In this document: positions 53,033 through 64,000 of the stretch, one piece after another
Position numbering within the stretch: position 1 is the stretch's first letter
Layout: each line of letters opens with the position of its first letter
Assembly (NCBI RefSeq): GCF_949628215.1
Contig: NC_134280.1
Location: 52,416,621-52,480,620, forward strand
Reading direction: 5' to 3'
DNA length: 64,000 nt
DNA from: Phalacrocorax aristotelis
Lineage: Eukaryota > Chordata > Aves > Suliformes > Phalacrocoracidae
Position numbers and translations under genes: made by a program
The notes under the pieces: model-generated
What the model was told of the DNA's origin: nothing
Database searches by the model: none
What the model saw: only the letters and a program-made list of their open reading frames with translations

Positions 53033-55038
53033 ATATCTGGAACCAGACTGAAGACTCCAGGCAGAACCAAACACAGGCTCAACCGGACTGTGTTGCCAGT
53101 TTCTTTGTGGGACTTGCAGCCCCAGGACATGGCTACATAGGTAGCACTACAACCTTGGTTGTGCCTCCTCCCCTTATATCCTGGCTCTGTGGCCTGAGGA
53201 AACAACTTCAGGGAGCAACCAGACAGAGACACCAGCTAGTACTAACAGCTGCAAAAGCAGCACAGCAAAGCCTGGATGCTGTGCAGAGCATGGCCTGTGC
53301 TTCTGGCTGAGGCGAGGCTGAAGCCCTGTGCTTCTGGGTGATGCAGTCAAAACTTACCTCAATTTCTCTTCCTCAATACTGTCTGTTTTTACCTTCCTTA
53401 TATCACCTTATTCCAGGCTCCTCCTTTCCCTTAGCTTTGTGGTTAGTTGTCCTCTTCAAAGCAAACACCCTGCACCCCACCATGCATGTTCCTCAAACTG
53501 TCCAGACAGTTACAAGCCCTTGCCGTGCTCACTGTGTCTGTCTTCAGCCTTTCCCCTGTCATGCTTACTGTCTTCTCCTGATAAACTTTGGGAGAGATCC
53601 CAGCTACATTTCTGTACTTGCAGAGTGCTTAGCGCTGTAAGCAGGTGCTATAACCATTTTTAAAGTATTTATTCTTGCAATTCCTAAAGGTTACAGTTGT
53701 TACTACTGCTGGTAGTAACATTGGAGACCTGTGTCTGGTTTGTGGTTGGCTGTTTCCCATAGATTTAGCAATGTGGCACATAAATGTCTCCCTTAGCTGA
53801 GTGTCTGAGTTTCAGATTATCTCCTCAATACCTATCTGCTTTTTCCTTCCTCCTTTCCTTCTTCTAAGTTATTTCTCACTTGACAGTTTTTGGAGCATTG
53901 TTTCACCTTGAAAACCCACTGTTTATGGGTGTCAGTGGACAAAATCTGTCAGTGGATTTTGGCTCAAACCCTTAGTTTTGGTTTTGTAATTGTGACCAAA
54001 TTTCTGTCAAATCTCCTGTCATTAAAAATAAACCAAACCAAATTGTTTCATAATGTCATATGTTATTAAATAGTTGCCAGGTACTGCTTCATATACAATA
54101 ACATTTCTGTTGTGGGTGACAATTGAAATGCCCACTGTATGTGCAGCAAAAGAGCTTTTAGACACTTGGTGAAGTGTTCACTATCTTTTATTTTTACTAG
54201 AATATAAATACCCTCAGCTATGCCAAGAAGCATTGAAGTGGTATTATATTTTGAATCATTGCAAGGTTCTGTTCTGTAGTCTTGCTTTCTAAGGCTTCTT
54301 TACTTCTTAAAGTAGCTAGAGTAAATTTACTATTTCTAAGACATATTATCACCTTATTGAACCTGGAACATAAGCTTCTGGAGACAGAGGAGTTATCAAT
54401 CTTTTTCTAAGTTTGTAAGCACATTTATGGCACTGTAGGTATAATACACTTTATAAAGGAAAGCTAAGTTTTGTGGTGTGTATCTTCAGTTGTCTCCCCC
54501 GCACCCCCTACTTTGATGTATGCAACTTCTCCTAAAATTAGTCCTGAATTATGTGGTCCCCTTTGGTTGTGGGAGGACCCCGTTATGTCCAGACCCTCAT
54601 TCAGGTTACTGGATTTCTGTGTGCTTGTAAGACCACAGCAAAAAAATGCATGGCAGGGCTGGCCTTCAGGGAAATTCTGTTATGCCTACATTGCTTTGAA
54701 TGATATGTTTGCTCACTAAAAAGTTCAGAAATACTTCTGTAGATCTGCTGTAACTGTTGATTGGGATTGCATATTTTCACCTCTCTGTATACTTTTTTTT
54801 GTATACAGAAAGATCTCTGTCTATGCTGTGCTTGCTTATTTTAAAATGCCTAAGTCTGTAATTGGGTGTGAAAAAAGGAAGCTGCTACCTTTGCATATCA
54901 TCCTGGGCCTGATTCTGGGATCCTTAGGGTGTGTGGTGCTTAAGCATGAATTCTTCAGGATTTTGTGCGTAATGAATATTGGATATGGATAAAAGTTTGC
55001 AGGACTTCATTCTGGGAGGTGTTTTGAGAACTCCCTAA

Positions 55039-55074
55039 TTTTTTTTTTGGTTTGTTTTTTTTTTTTTTTTTTTT
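55039..55074 (+). repeat. G/T tract grading into poly-T
   Basis: Thirty-six bases of T with two short GG/G interruptions, ending in about 20 Ts. It is the same compositional class as the other two-letter tracts. Confidence 0.8.
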
Positions 55075-57188
55075 AGAATACTATAAGATTCTCCAGCTGT
55101 GACTCTCCTGTTTTTCTAAATTAATACAACTGCATTACTGTGTATGCTGACACTGCCTGACATCTTAGCGCCTGCAGAAATGTTTGAGTGACTGCATGAG
55201 TTAAAATCCTAGTGTATTTGTAAGTATCGAAACAGAGAGATTCAGTGAAATGGATGTGGCATAGTTGGGAAGGAGGTTAGGAGTTCTGAGGTTAAGCCAG
55301 CCAGAGTCTATGAAGTGGAATTAGTGCTGCATTCCTAGAGTGAGAAATATGACTCCCCTTCCTCAAGTCACCTTCTTAGCCACTATTTTCCTGTTCTTTT
55401 TGTTCCCCTTGCATTTGTGGTATTGTGACACTGACCATTAGAAGGATGAGCCAACAGCACTCCATGTACTCTTCTGGACATATTTGTTTATGCATCATCC
55501 CTTCTTTTTTTGTGCAAAAATAGAGGGAGCAGAGTGGTGGCAGGGGAGCTAAAAGTGTTCCTGGAAGTAAAATCTTTCATGTTAACTAGGTTGCCATAAG
55601 ATTTGTTCAAAGGCTTACATTGCTAATAGTAAAAAAGAAAAGATTGTAATGTGGCTGCCTGCTTTGATGAATAGTTGCTTGGTAAGTGAAAGGGGAAGGA
55701 AATGGATGGTTTTGTTCTTCACTGCATCTGCATTACTTCTGGTCAGGAGTGTCCTCTTAATTTCTTCCCCTGCCTGTATGGGCTGTCAGACTTTCTCAGA
55801 TCCAATATATTACCCTCTGTTATCTGCACTTGCACTGCAGTTATCCTCCCACCCTGTTTGTGTTTGGAGTTTACGAACACAGAGGAAGGAGAAAGCTATA
55901 GCTTTCTCTAATGATTGGTGTCAGTATAAGCTGCCTTAACAAGAAGAAGGTTTCTTTTTACTCTGCAGCGATTGATTGCCTCCCCACTGTAACTTAGAAA
56001 ACAACCTTAGGGTGTTAGGGAGGGGTTTGACAAACCAATACAACTACTATCCTGTATGGAAAGAATCACAAGTTCTCCTGTGTGTATAAGCCTACTTCAA
56101 GGGACTCAATCTACTGAGAGCTGAGTGAAGTGTGAGGCTTAGCAGGAGGTAATGTTACTTTTGTGTAAAAAGAAATAAAAAAATAAACGTTGTTACAAAA
56201 CCTGAGGACAGCTAAATTGTAAAATGTAGCCTCTCTGGATGCTTACAAACAGAAGTTTTTGAAGTAGAGACTGTTTAGTGATACATCTCTTCATGGAAAC
56301 ATGAAGGTTCGGAAGTAATGATCATTGTGCTCAACACTGGAGGTGTAACTATGCGTCCTTAGATGTTCATTTATATTTGAGTAAAAGTGGACTTTTATGC
56401 TTTGTGTTTATGGTAGAGCAATAGTCACCTTACCATTAAAATGGGGCATTAGTTGAAAATAGATTCAAAGACGTGTTTCAAGACACACTTCATCTAGCAC
56501 CAGAGTTTTATCTGCAAAGCTTGTCCAAGTCTCTGCAGGCATCAACTTTACACCAACATTCACCCCAGCCATTTTTTAGAAGCTCTGTTTCATTGCATTT
56601 AAGCCTCATGATACAAACGTGTAAGAAGGAAATAAGAGGACTTCATCCATGTACCTCTTTCCCTATTTCTCTTTTGTGTAGATAAGAGCATGAGAATAAA
56701 TAAGTGTACATATTTGTATATTTAAATGCACACACATACACAAAACCCAGGTGTATAAACACATTCACCTAATATAAAAAGCTGAAAGAAAACTTAAGAT
56801 TTGGGAACTGTTTATTTGTTAGTGGGGAAAGAGAATTTGGAGCTCTTGAAAAGGAAGAACTACTGTACTTGCACTAAACTGAACTGCAAACAATAGGAAC
56901 AGGTAAATGTGACACCTTGTTTTTTCTACTTTCCCAAAGTCTGTTTGTGTTCAGTTCCTAAGTTTTTAATTAAATACTGTTTTGAGGCATATGACTTATG
57001 AACAGTATCCAGAATTTGAGCACAAACCAGGAGTAATTTGCTATGTTTACAGACCTTCAACTTATTTTGTAAATAACATGACAGTAATAAAAAGGTGCTG
57101 GTTTGTCCACATGAAGTTATTAGTGAGCAGCACAATTAAGAAGATTAGACCTGTGTAGAGAGATGTTTCAAAGCTGCTGTATAATTAA

Positions 57189-58985
57189 ATCATAGAATGA
57201 GAGAATGTCCTGAGTTGGAAGGGACCCACAAGGATCATCAAGTCCAACTCCTGTCCCTGCACAGGACAACCCCAAATTCACACCATGTCTCTGAGGGCAT
57301 TGTCCAAGTGCTTCTTGAATAACGTCAGACTTGGTGCTGTGACTGCCTCCCTGGGGAGCCTGGTCCAGTGCTCCACCACCCTCTGGGTGAAGAACCTTTT
57401 CCTAATATCCAACCCAAACCTCCCCTGGCACATCTTCTGCCATTCCCTTGGGTCCTGTCGTTGGTCACCAGAGATGATAGATCAGCGCCTGCCTCTCCTC
57501 CTCCCGTTGTGAGGAAGCTGCAGACCACGATGAGGTCTGCCCTCAGTCTCCTCTTTTCCAGGCTGAACAAACCAAGTGACTTTAGCTGCTCCTTGTACTG
57601 TTTCTCCTCTAAACCCTTCACCAACTTTGTGGCCCTTCTCTGGGCACTCCCTAGTAGCTTTATATCCTTAATGTACCGTGGCACCCAAAACTGCATGCAG
57701 CACTCAAGGTGAGGCCGCACCAGCACAGAGCAGAGTGGGACAATCTCCGCCCTCAACCGGCTGCAATGCAGTGCTTGATGCACCCCAGGGGTCGGTTGGC
57801 CCTCTTGGCTGCCAGGGCACGCTGTTGGCTCCTGTTGAAACTTGCCGTTGACCAGAACCCCCAGGTCCCTCTCTGCAGAGCTGCTCTCCAGCCTCTCGTT
57901 TCCCCCCCGGCTGTATGTATATCCAGGATTGCCGTGACCCAGGTGTATAGTCCGTCACTTGCCCTTGTTAAACTTCATACAGTTGGTGATTGCCCAGTTC
58001 TCTAGTCTGTCGAGATCCCTCTGCAGGGCCTCTCTGCCCTTGAGAGTGTCAACAGCTCCTCCCAATTTTGTGTTATCAGCAAACTTAGTATTCCTTGCAG
58101 TCCTGCATCCAAGTCATTAACAAAGAGACTGAAGAGTACTGGCTCCAGGATGGATCCCTGCAGAACCCCGCTAGTGACTGGCCACCAGCCCAATGTAACG
58201 CCATTTACTATGACCCTTTGAGCCCGACCCATTAGCCAATTGCTCACCCACTGCATTACGTGTTTATCCAGCTGTGTGCTGGACATTTTGTCCAGGAGGG
58301 TACCGAGAGAGAGAGAGTATCAAAAGCTTTATGGAAATCCAAAAAGATCACATCGACTCGCTTCCCTTGGTCAACTAGGTGAGTAACCTTGTCATAGAAG
58401 GAGATCAAGTTTGTTAGGCAGGACTCTCCCCTCACGAACCCGTGCTGGTTGGACCAATGACTGCATTGTCTTTCAGGTGTTTTTCAGTAACTCCCAGAAT
58501 AATCTCCTTAATTTTACCAGGCACAGATGTGAGATTGACAGGCCTGTAGTTACCAGGGTCATCCCTGTTGCCCTTCTTGAAGCCTGGGACAATGTTTGCC
58601 AGGTTCCAGTCAACTGGGACCCCTCCAGATTCCCAAGAGCATTGAAAAAATAATTGAGAGAGGTCTTGCTATGACATCAGCCAGCTCTTTAAGTACCCTT
58701 GGATAAATCCTATCAGGCCCCGTCGATTTACAGGGGTCTAGCTGGAGCAGCAAGGCCTGCACAAGGTCAGGGTTTATCATTCCTACAGTGACGGTTACCT
58801 AGCCCAGGGCTCTGGGGGTCCCTGAGCCCACCATCGGTGTTGAAGACTGAGGCAAAGAAAGCATTAAATGTCTTTGCCCTGTCTATGTCCGGGCTTGTGA
58901 GGTGACCATTCTCATCAAGCAAAGCTTGTGTTTGTGAGTTTGGAGTACCTTCTTTCTTAATTGGATATAGGAGTGACACTTTTGT
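57189..58985 (-). mobile_element. CR1 LINE, 1.8 kb 5'-truncated copy, degenerate
   Basis: The longest mobile-element copy of the window. The 3' end is at 57189 (plus strand TCATAGAATGAGAGAATG). On the minus strand from 58985 it starts upstream of the RT domain with LLDENGHLTSPDIDRAKTFN and AFFASVFNTDGG. It then passes RT motif A ([11 protein letters not shown], near 58325-58360), the motif B region (VTSGVLQGSILEPVLFSLFV, where CR1 normally has PQGS and GP), motif C as FADN, then [13 protein letters not shown] and [16 protein letters not shown] and the 3' UTR. Several frame changes and the D-to-N change in motif C show it is dead. It is antisense to BRSK2. Confidence 0.93.
57325..58979 (-). 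pseudogene. CR1 ORF2 remnants in several frames
   Basis: Open pieces at 58767-58979, 58002-58286 and 57325-57783 (all minus) are fragments of one CR1 ORF2 from the region before the RT domain to the C-terminus. The RT catalytic motif lies in a frame outside the 58002-58286 piece, so at least one indel separates palm motifs B and C. The endonuclease domain and ORF1 are absent. Confidence 0.88.
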
Positions 58986-60775
58986 GGTGATAATAATTGG
59001 GGAAGGACTGCTGGGTCTTACAATTAAGTGCTCTAGGAAAGTGCTCTGAGATCTTTTCTGATCCGTTCAGAGTGTTATAGTAAATATGGCAAAAATATGA
59101 CTTATGTCAATAAAAGTAGAGAATGAATAACAGCATATTCAGCCACGAGCATCCACAGAGTGGCCACTCAGAAAGTAGTGTTTTTTGAGGGGAAACTAAA
59201 TCGTCATCATTTGCTCTCCTTATCGGGGAGATAAGAATTGTGAGTGGGACTAATGGCCTCTGCTAGCTTGCTCCTTGGAGAGCAGAGTTCCTGAATGAGA
59301 TGTGACTCTGCCCAGTACAGATTCTAGGAGATCCTCACAGAGACACAGCACTTTAAGTTTCTATAGACTTCTTTTGTTAATAAACTGAATGTTATTCCCT
59401 CTTTAAGTGACAGAAAAAAGGTCATCTTCCCAGGTACACTGGTTAATCCTTATCAAAGGTTCAAGTCCTATTTCTGTGATGTAAAACTAATTCATAGGCT
59501 TGTGCTCTGTGAGGAGCTATGCCCAAATGTCAGGATCTTGCTGAGGAATGGGACTATCCCATTGTTGTTTTCACAAAAGAAGGGAACTGTTGTGTCAAAT
59601 ATGTCCTATAATACCTGTAATGCAAGTTCATACACTACTCTGTTTTTACAAGCATGTGTTTTATCTACTCTCTGCACTAAGTTTAAAGCCTGACACTGAA
59701 TTGCAGTAGAAATTTAATGCAATGTATTTAAACACTCATATGACTGGCTCTATTCTCAAAAAAGGTTGCTCCCTTGACATGGTGAGCTTCAGAAATTGAT
59801 TCAGGTGCACTGAGAATTGATTTGAGAAGTCCGTGTGGCCTTATGGGACTGCAGTGGAAAGAAAGCTCAATAAAAAGATGTTTTAAAAGCAATTTAGAGT
59901 AAGAGGCAGTAGCCAAGATCTAGCAAACTGTAATAGGTGAACATTCAAGGGGCACTTTCACTTTGAATTTGCATTTTAACTGATTAGGAGAACAGCATGA
60001 TAGTAGAGGGCAGTTTAATGGTAGAATTATATTTTTTTTTACTATTAGAAATTTTTTTCTCTTTTATGCTAGGTCTGTTAGAAAGGTATGTAAGTCACAA
60101 TACCAAGATGATTCTCAGGCCTATTCTTTCTTTTTTGTTCTTCTTCATTACATCTTTCTTGCTAAAATGTCTTCTGTCTTAGTTAGGCTGATAGTATTTT
60201 TATTAGATTATTTTCTGATGTCTAGGAAAGGATACACACTACCAAAGTAAATGGTGTAGTTGGATTTACAGAAAAAGTTGCGAAACATGACTAATGAACT
60301 GAAGAATGAAAGAGAAGACAATAAAACAAATTCTAAAATGAGAAACAAAATATATCTTGTCTACTCTCTCCTGGTCCATAATCTTAGGAATTATGGGAAT
60401 AGGTTTTTAACTTTCATGGGGTAATGTGACTTTCAAAGTAATGCAGCTGTTTCTTAATATCTTGGCTTGCTTATTAGAGGTCAGTAGAAGCGAAATCCGG
60501 GGGATATTAGAGATGACCACTTGAGACAGATCCTGGGCTAGAATATTGGACTTTATTATGGAAAAAACACTGTAAAAAATCTACCTGCTAGTAAGAGAGA
60601 AATCCCTTCTTCAGGTAAATTGAAATTCATGTTGTACAGGGAAATGAGCAGTCAGAATAAATGAAAACCACTGTGGCAAACTCTAGCTTTTATTCCATGT
60701 ATTTCCTTAACCTGAAATGTGTAAGAGAACCTGACTTGTTTGCATGTCTTGTGGGGATGATTGGAGACTAGCAGC
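58986..60775. other. Non-coding sequence between two CR1 copies
   Basis: No gene or repeat recognised. AT-rich, with small open frames (59502-59693 +, 59997-60182 +) lacking any family signal. Confidence 0.5.
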
Positions 60776-61297
60776 ACTAGTACTTGGCACTGGTGAGGCC
60801 ACACCTTGAATATTGTGTTCATTTTTGGCCCCTCACTACAACAGGGACATCAAGTTGCTGGAGCATGTCCAAAGAAGAGCAACAAAGCTGGTGAAGGGTC
60901 TGGAGAACAAGTTGTATGAGGAGCGGCTGAGGGAGCTGGGGTTGTTTAGCCTGGAAAAGAGGAGGATGAGGGGAGACCTTATCACTCCCTACAGCTACCA
61001 GAAGGGAGGTTGTAGTGAGGTGGGTGTTAGTCTCTCTTCCCAAGTAACAAGCAGTAGGATGAGAGGAAATGGCCTTAAGCTGCATTGTGCAAGGTTTAGA
61101 CTGGATATTAGGAAAAATTTCTTCACTGAAAGAGTGATCAGGCACTGGAACAGGCTGTGGAGTCACCATCCCCAGAGGCGTTCAAAAAATGTGTAGACAT
61201 GGCACTCCAGGGCATGGTTTAGGAGGCATGGTGGTGTTGGGTTGATGGTTGGACTTGATGATCCTAGAGGTCTTTTCCAACCTTAATGATTCTATGA
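60776..61297 (+). mobile_element. CR1 LINE 3' fragment, same strand as BRSK2
   Basis: The copy starts near the [15 protein letters not shown] text (GCACTGGTGAGGCCACACCT), runs through [35 protein letters not shown] and [14 protein letters not shown], and ends with the 3' UTR (TGGTTGGACTTGATGATCCT, AGAGGTCTTTTCCAACCTTA) and ATGATTCTATGA at 61297. The C-terminal frame 60813-61196 stays open over 127 codons, so this copy is less decayed than the other three, though it is only about 0.5 kb of a 4.5 kb element. Confidence 0.93.
60813..61196 (+). pseudogene. CR1 ORF2 C-terminal remnant
   Basis: A 127-codon piece of the region downstream of the CR1 RT domain, with the conserved order [47 protein letters not shown] and HWNRL. 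It has no RT catalytic motif of its own and begins in the wrong frame for its first dozen residues. Not a host gene. Confidence 0.88.
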
Positions 61298-64000
61298 CTT
61301 TAAAGCTAAATAGAGGTTTTATGCAAAATTTCCAACTCCAGGGAGCTGTACTTCACAAGGCAATCCTTGAAGCAGGAACTGTGATATAGTGCACTCCTCC
61401 TTACAGAGGAGACAGTCAAGATTCAAATAGGTAGTCATTTATGTTTAACGTGGCCTCTTTCTGTAAGGAATCAAATGCTTTAGAGGGACTTAAATAGACA
61501 CTAGTCACTTCAGTCCACTTATTCCAGCATAGGCAAAAATCTGTATGACTCTTTGGAGGTGTCAAGTTAACTAAGACTTAAAAAAAAATGATACAAACAC
61601 TGGCCTGTCAGGTCCAGTATATTGATGAAGAGTTCTCATTGTTACGTCTTTATCCTCTGGATACATCATTCAATTTTGTCCCTTCCTTAGACACGTTTTT
61701 TTGTTTTTTAGCTCTCTTCTGGGATTGTTTTATGAAGTGATTTTCTCCACTGCGCATGCAAGCATACTTGTTAGGATTTGATATATGTAAGCCATATATT
61801 TTATTATGGTGGATGTGTTCATATAGGATTCTTATTGATTTTCTTGTGTTCTAGTTGATGATGAGCTGAAGCGATAATAAAGCATGTATGTGCCGGGTTT
61901 GTTTTCTTTACCTCTGCTGTGACTCGGACACGCCATTGTAATTTTTTTAGATATGCCAAGTGCAACACAGAAGTTATCTTTCTGTCATGTAAAACAGTGT
62001 AGGATTACAGCAATAACTGCTGGTAGCTGCTGTGCTTGTCCTTTGTAGCTAACTCTTGTGTGCTGAAAATCCTCCTTACTTCTTCAGTTTTTCCTTTTAC
62101 ATCAAACAAAGGAGGTTTTGGATCTTTGTTTATAAAGGGCTTATTCCTGTTTCCAGTGAAGTCATTGCTAAAATTCATAGTGGTCAAAGGGGAGGTTAGA
62201 GACAACCATCTAAAATAAATGCTGTGCAAGTATGAAATGATGTCAGAACACATTAGTTTTCACATATGTGACAAAATGCTGCTTATCTACTTAAAGATAT
62301 TTCTGAAGGAGCCTTGTCATTATGGTATTAAGATGATAGCATCCTGAAAATACTTTGCTTGGCATCGGAAACTTGTACTGCCCAACCTGTTGATGAAAAG
62401 TATGTTTTTTCTATTCTGCAAAAAACTAAAATACCTGCAACTGAATTCTGCAGATGTATTGTTCTATAGCATTTTATACAGGTACATCATGTATTCCCAG
62501 TACGGCAGAATTGCCAGTAGAAGGCAATTGCTAGCAGCTGCTTGTCAAATAATGCTGTCATGAGAGGTGCTGAGAGTTTTCAGGCTAGTGATTACTCTTT
62601 TTCACCTATTCTCTGAAGGCTATTAACTTCAGATTTGTGTAGCATGTGTATGAAACAAATGATCATATTGTGGTGCGCATTTTCAGCCTCCTGAATGCAA
62701 AAAAGGGAAAGCATTAACCTGTTGTGTTCAAAGGACAGGGTTAAATTCCCTTCAGTGTTTGCTTAAAACTGTGTGGTCATTAATCCTTCATTTCCTGCTT
62801 TTCTGACGTCTTGGGGATTCCAAATAAACTTCCTGTTTTGATGGAAAGCATCACTTTAAAACCTCATTAAAAATAGAAAATAAAGTTGGAAACGTACATA
62901 TCCCATCAGTTAAACATACAGTCTCACAGAAGTTGGTGAAGTTCCACAGTGTAAATGTGGATATAAAGCAGGCTAGATGTGTAACAGTCACAGTCACCAA
63001 AGACCACAAAGAGAAATGGTGGGAAGAATCATGTGATGGACTAGTATTTATTTGTACTCTGAGAGGATGCCTTACCTAGTGTTAATTAGCACATTTCCAT
63101 TAAAATAATAATGACATAGCTAATTACCTAAAAATATTTTCAGATACTCTAAAGAAAAAATTGTCAAAATCTGGAAAAAGAAAAATTTAATTTGACCAAT
63201 GGAAACTCATATATTGTCAGGAAAAAACGAAACCTATGAGGACGATGCAAGAAGACTGGTTGAATGTTATTGCCTTCTTGAGGTTTCGGTCAGTATCTTG
63301 AAATACTGGCAGTGCAGCTCTGCTCTGTGTGAGTCAGTACTAAGTTCGTCAAGCAGGAGAACTTAATAAATGGTCTCTTCCACTTGGTCATTGAAGGCTG
63401 TGCTTTGCACTTTTTGCCTTTCTTGAACTTATCTCTCTTTTTTTTTTCCTTTCCCTTCTTTGTTCTGTGTCTGAAACTTAAAAAAAAAAAAACAAAACAA
63501 GTATTTATTTTCTAGTGAATAGAGATTTCATCTCTCCTCCCAGGGCTTGCGCAGGGTCAGTAACAGCTTCTGCAAGAATGATTTATTGACTTCTGTACTC
63601 TGACCAGAATTAAAAAAGTCACCAAAGGGCCTGTAGTCCCTAGACACCAGCTTGGCCTTCTCAGTCAATCTGCTGGTAAGATAGCTTCAGTTACATAGCA
63701 ATTAAAAGACTTACTTTATGGTGAGTAACTAAAGGGAAGTGGAGGGCAGAGAGAGAAAGGTTGACACACTGAGGTAGAAATAGTACAGAGCACTAATTCT
63801 GTGCTTATATAGAAGTCTCTCGTTTCCCATCACCTCTCCCTGCTGTTCATTTTCCACTTTCACTTTGTATATGTCTCTTGAGTTATTGAACCACCTTTAG
63901 GAACCCTGGAGGCTTTATGAAAAGGGTTATAATTACTGGGGTAAAAATGCTACAAGTTTACATCATGACATCTTAAACCTAGCTTCATGAGGGATCAAGG
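61298..64000. other. Right end of window, no gene seen
   Basis: AT-rich sequence with no recognised exon or repeat; A-runs at about 63480-63492 and T-runs at about 63440-63448. BRSK2 exon 2 is not visible before position 64000. Confidence 0.5.

Larger units (their letters stand above)
40211..57188. other. Intron 1 segment without genes
   Basis: No exon, RNA gene or recent mobile element recognised. Besides the tracts, it holds a small repeat/inverted repeat at 46204-46248, the 25-bp minisatellite at 50093-50192 next to a G/T tract, a 20-bp duplication at 52993-53032, and a GC-richer block to about 53663. Frames of up to 121 codons (48637-49002 +) and 110 codons (47706-48038 -) look random. 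Confidence 0.5.

Noticed and set aside
59455..59475. GGTTCAAGTCC resembling a tRNA T-arm/B box
   Set aside because: No A box at proper spacing and no cloverleaf could be formed upstream.
60890..60910. CTGGTGAAG resembling the start of BRSK2 exon 2 (LVK)
   Set aside because: It belongs to the CR1 text ATKLVKGLE, not to the kinase.

Overview
This looks like a stretch of bird (at least archosaur/sauropsid) nuclear DNA: AT-rich, intron-like sequence with a low interspersed-repeat load. The recognisable recent repeats are all 5'-truncated CR1 (chicken repeat 1) LINEs ending in the typical ATTCTATGA-type 3' terminus. Only one protein-coding exon could be supported: the first coding exon of the brain-enriched kinase gene BRSK2 (SAD-A) on the + strand at 3481-3574. 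It is followed by what appears to be a first intron running to the end of the window, at least 60.4 kb if no exon was missed.

Layout. 1-1090: non-coding, with a G/T-only tract and a ZNF143/THAP11-like promoter motif at 988-1001. About 1095-1455: a compact CpG island with a consensus E2F site and a G-quadruplex-prone run, probably a promoter, but its gene and strand are not shown by the sequence. 1456-3200: non-coding spacer. About 3200-3480: probable BRSK2 5' leader with a 7-codon upstream ORF and an in-frame stop before the start codon. 3481-3574: BRSK2 exon 1. 3575-64000: intron 1, holding four CR1 copies (about 13779-14008 +, 26171-27195 -, 57189-58985 -, 60776-61297 +), two older repeat relics (about 28801-28868 and 40000-40210), a perfect 4 x 25 bp minisatellite (50093-50192), two direct duplications, homopolymer and purine runs, and at least a dozen tracts built almost entirely of two bases (G/T on one strand, C/A on the other).

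There is no operon-like organisation. The biological unit is one gene's 5' end: a possible upstream CpG-island promoter, a leader, the exon coding the N-terminus and most of the glycine-rich ATP-binding loop, and a very long first intron. None of the other open frames outside CR1 has a recognisable protein family, and I regard them as chance. No new enzymatic or defence system is visible. The least explained pattern is the recurrent two-letter tracts, densest between 37.5 and 44.1 kb. No alignment or search was run; identifications rest on recognised protein and repeat motifs.
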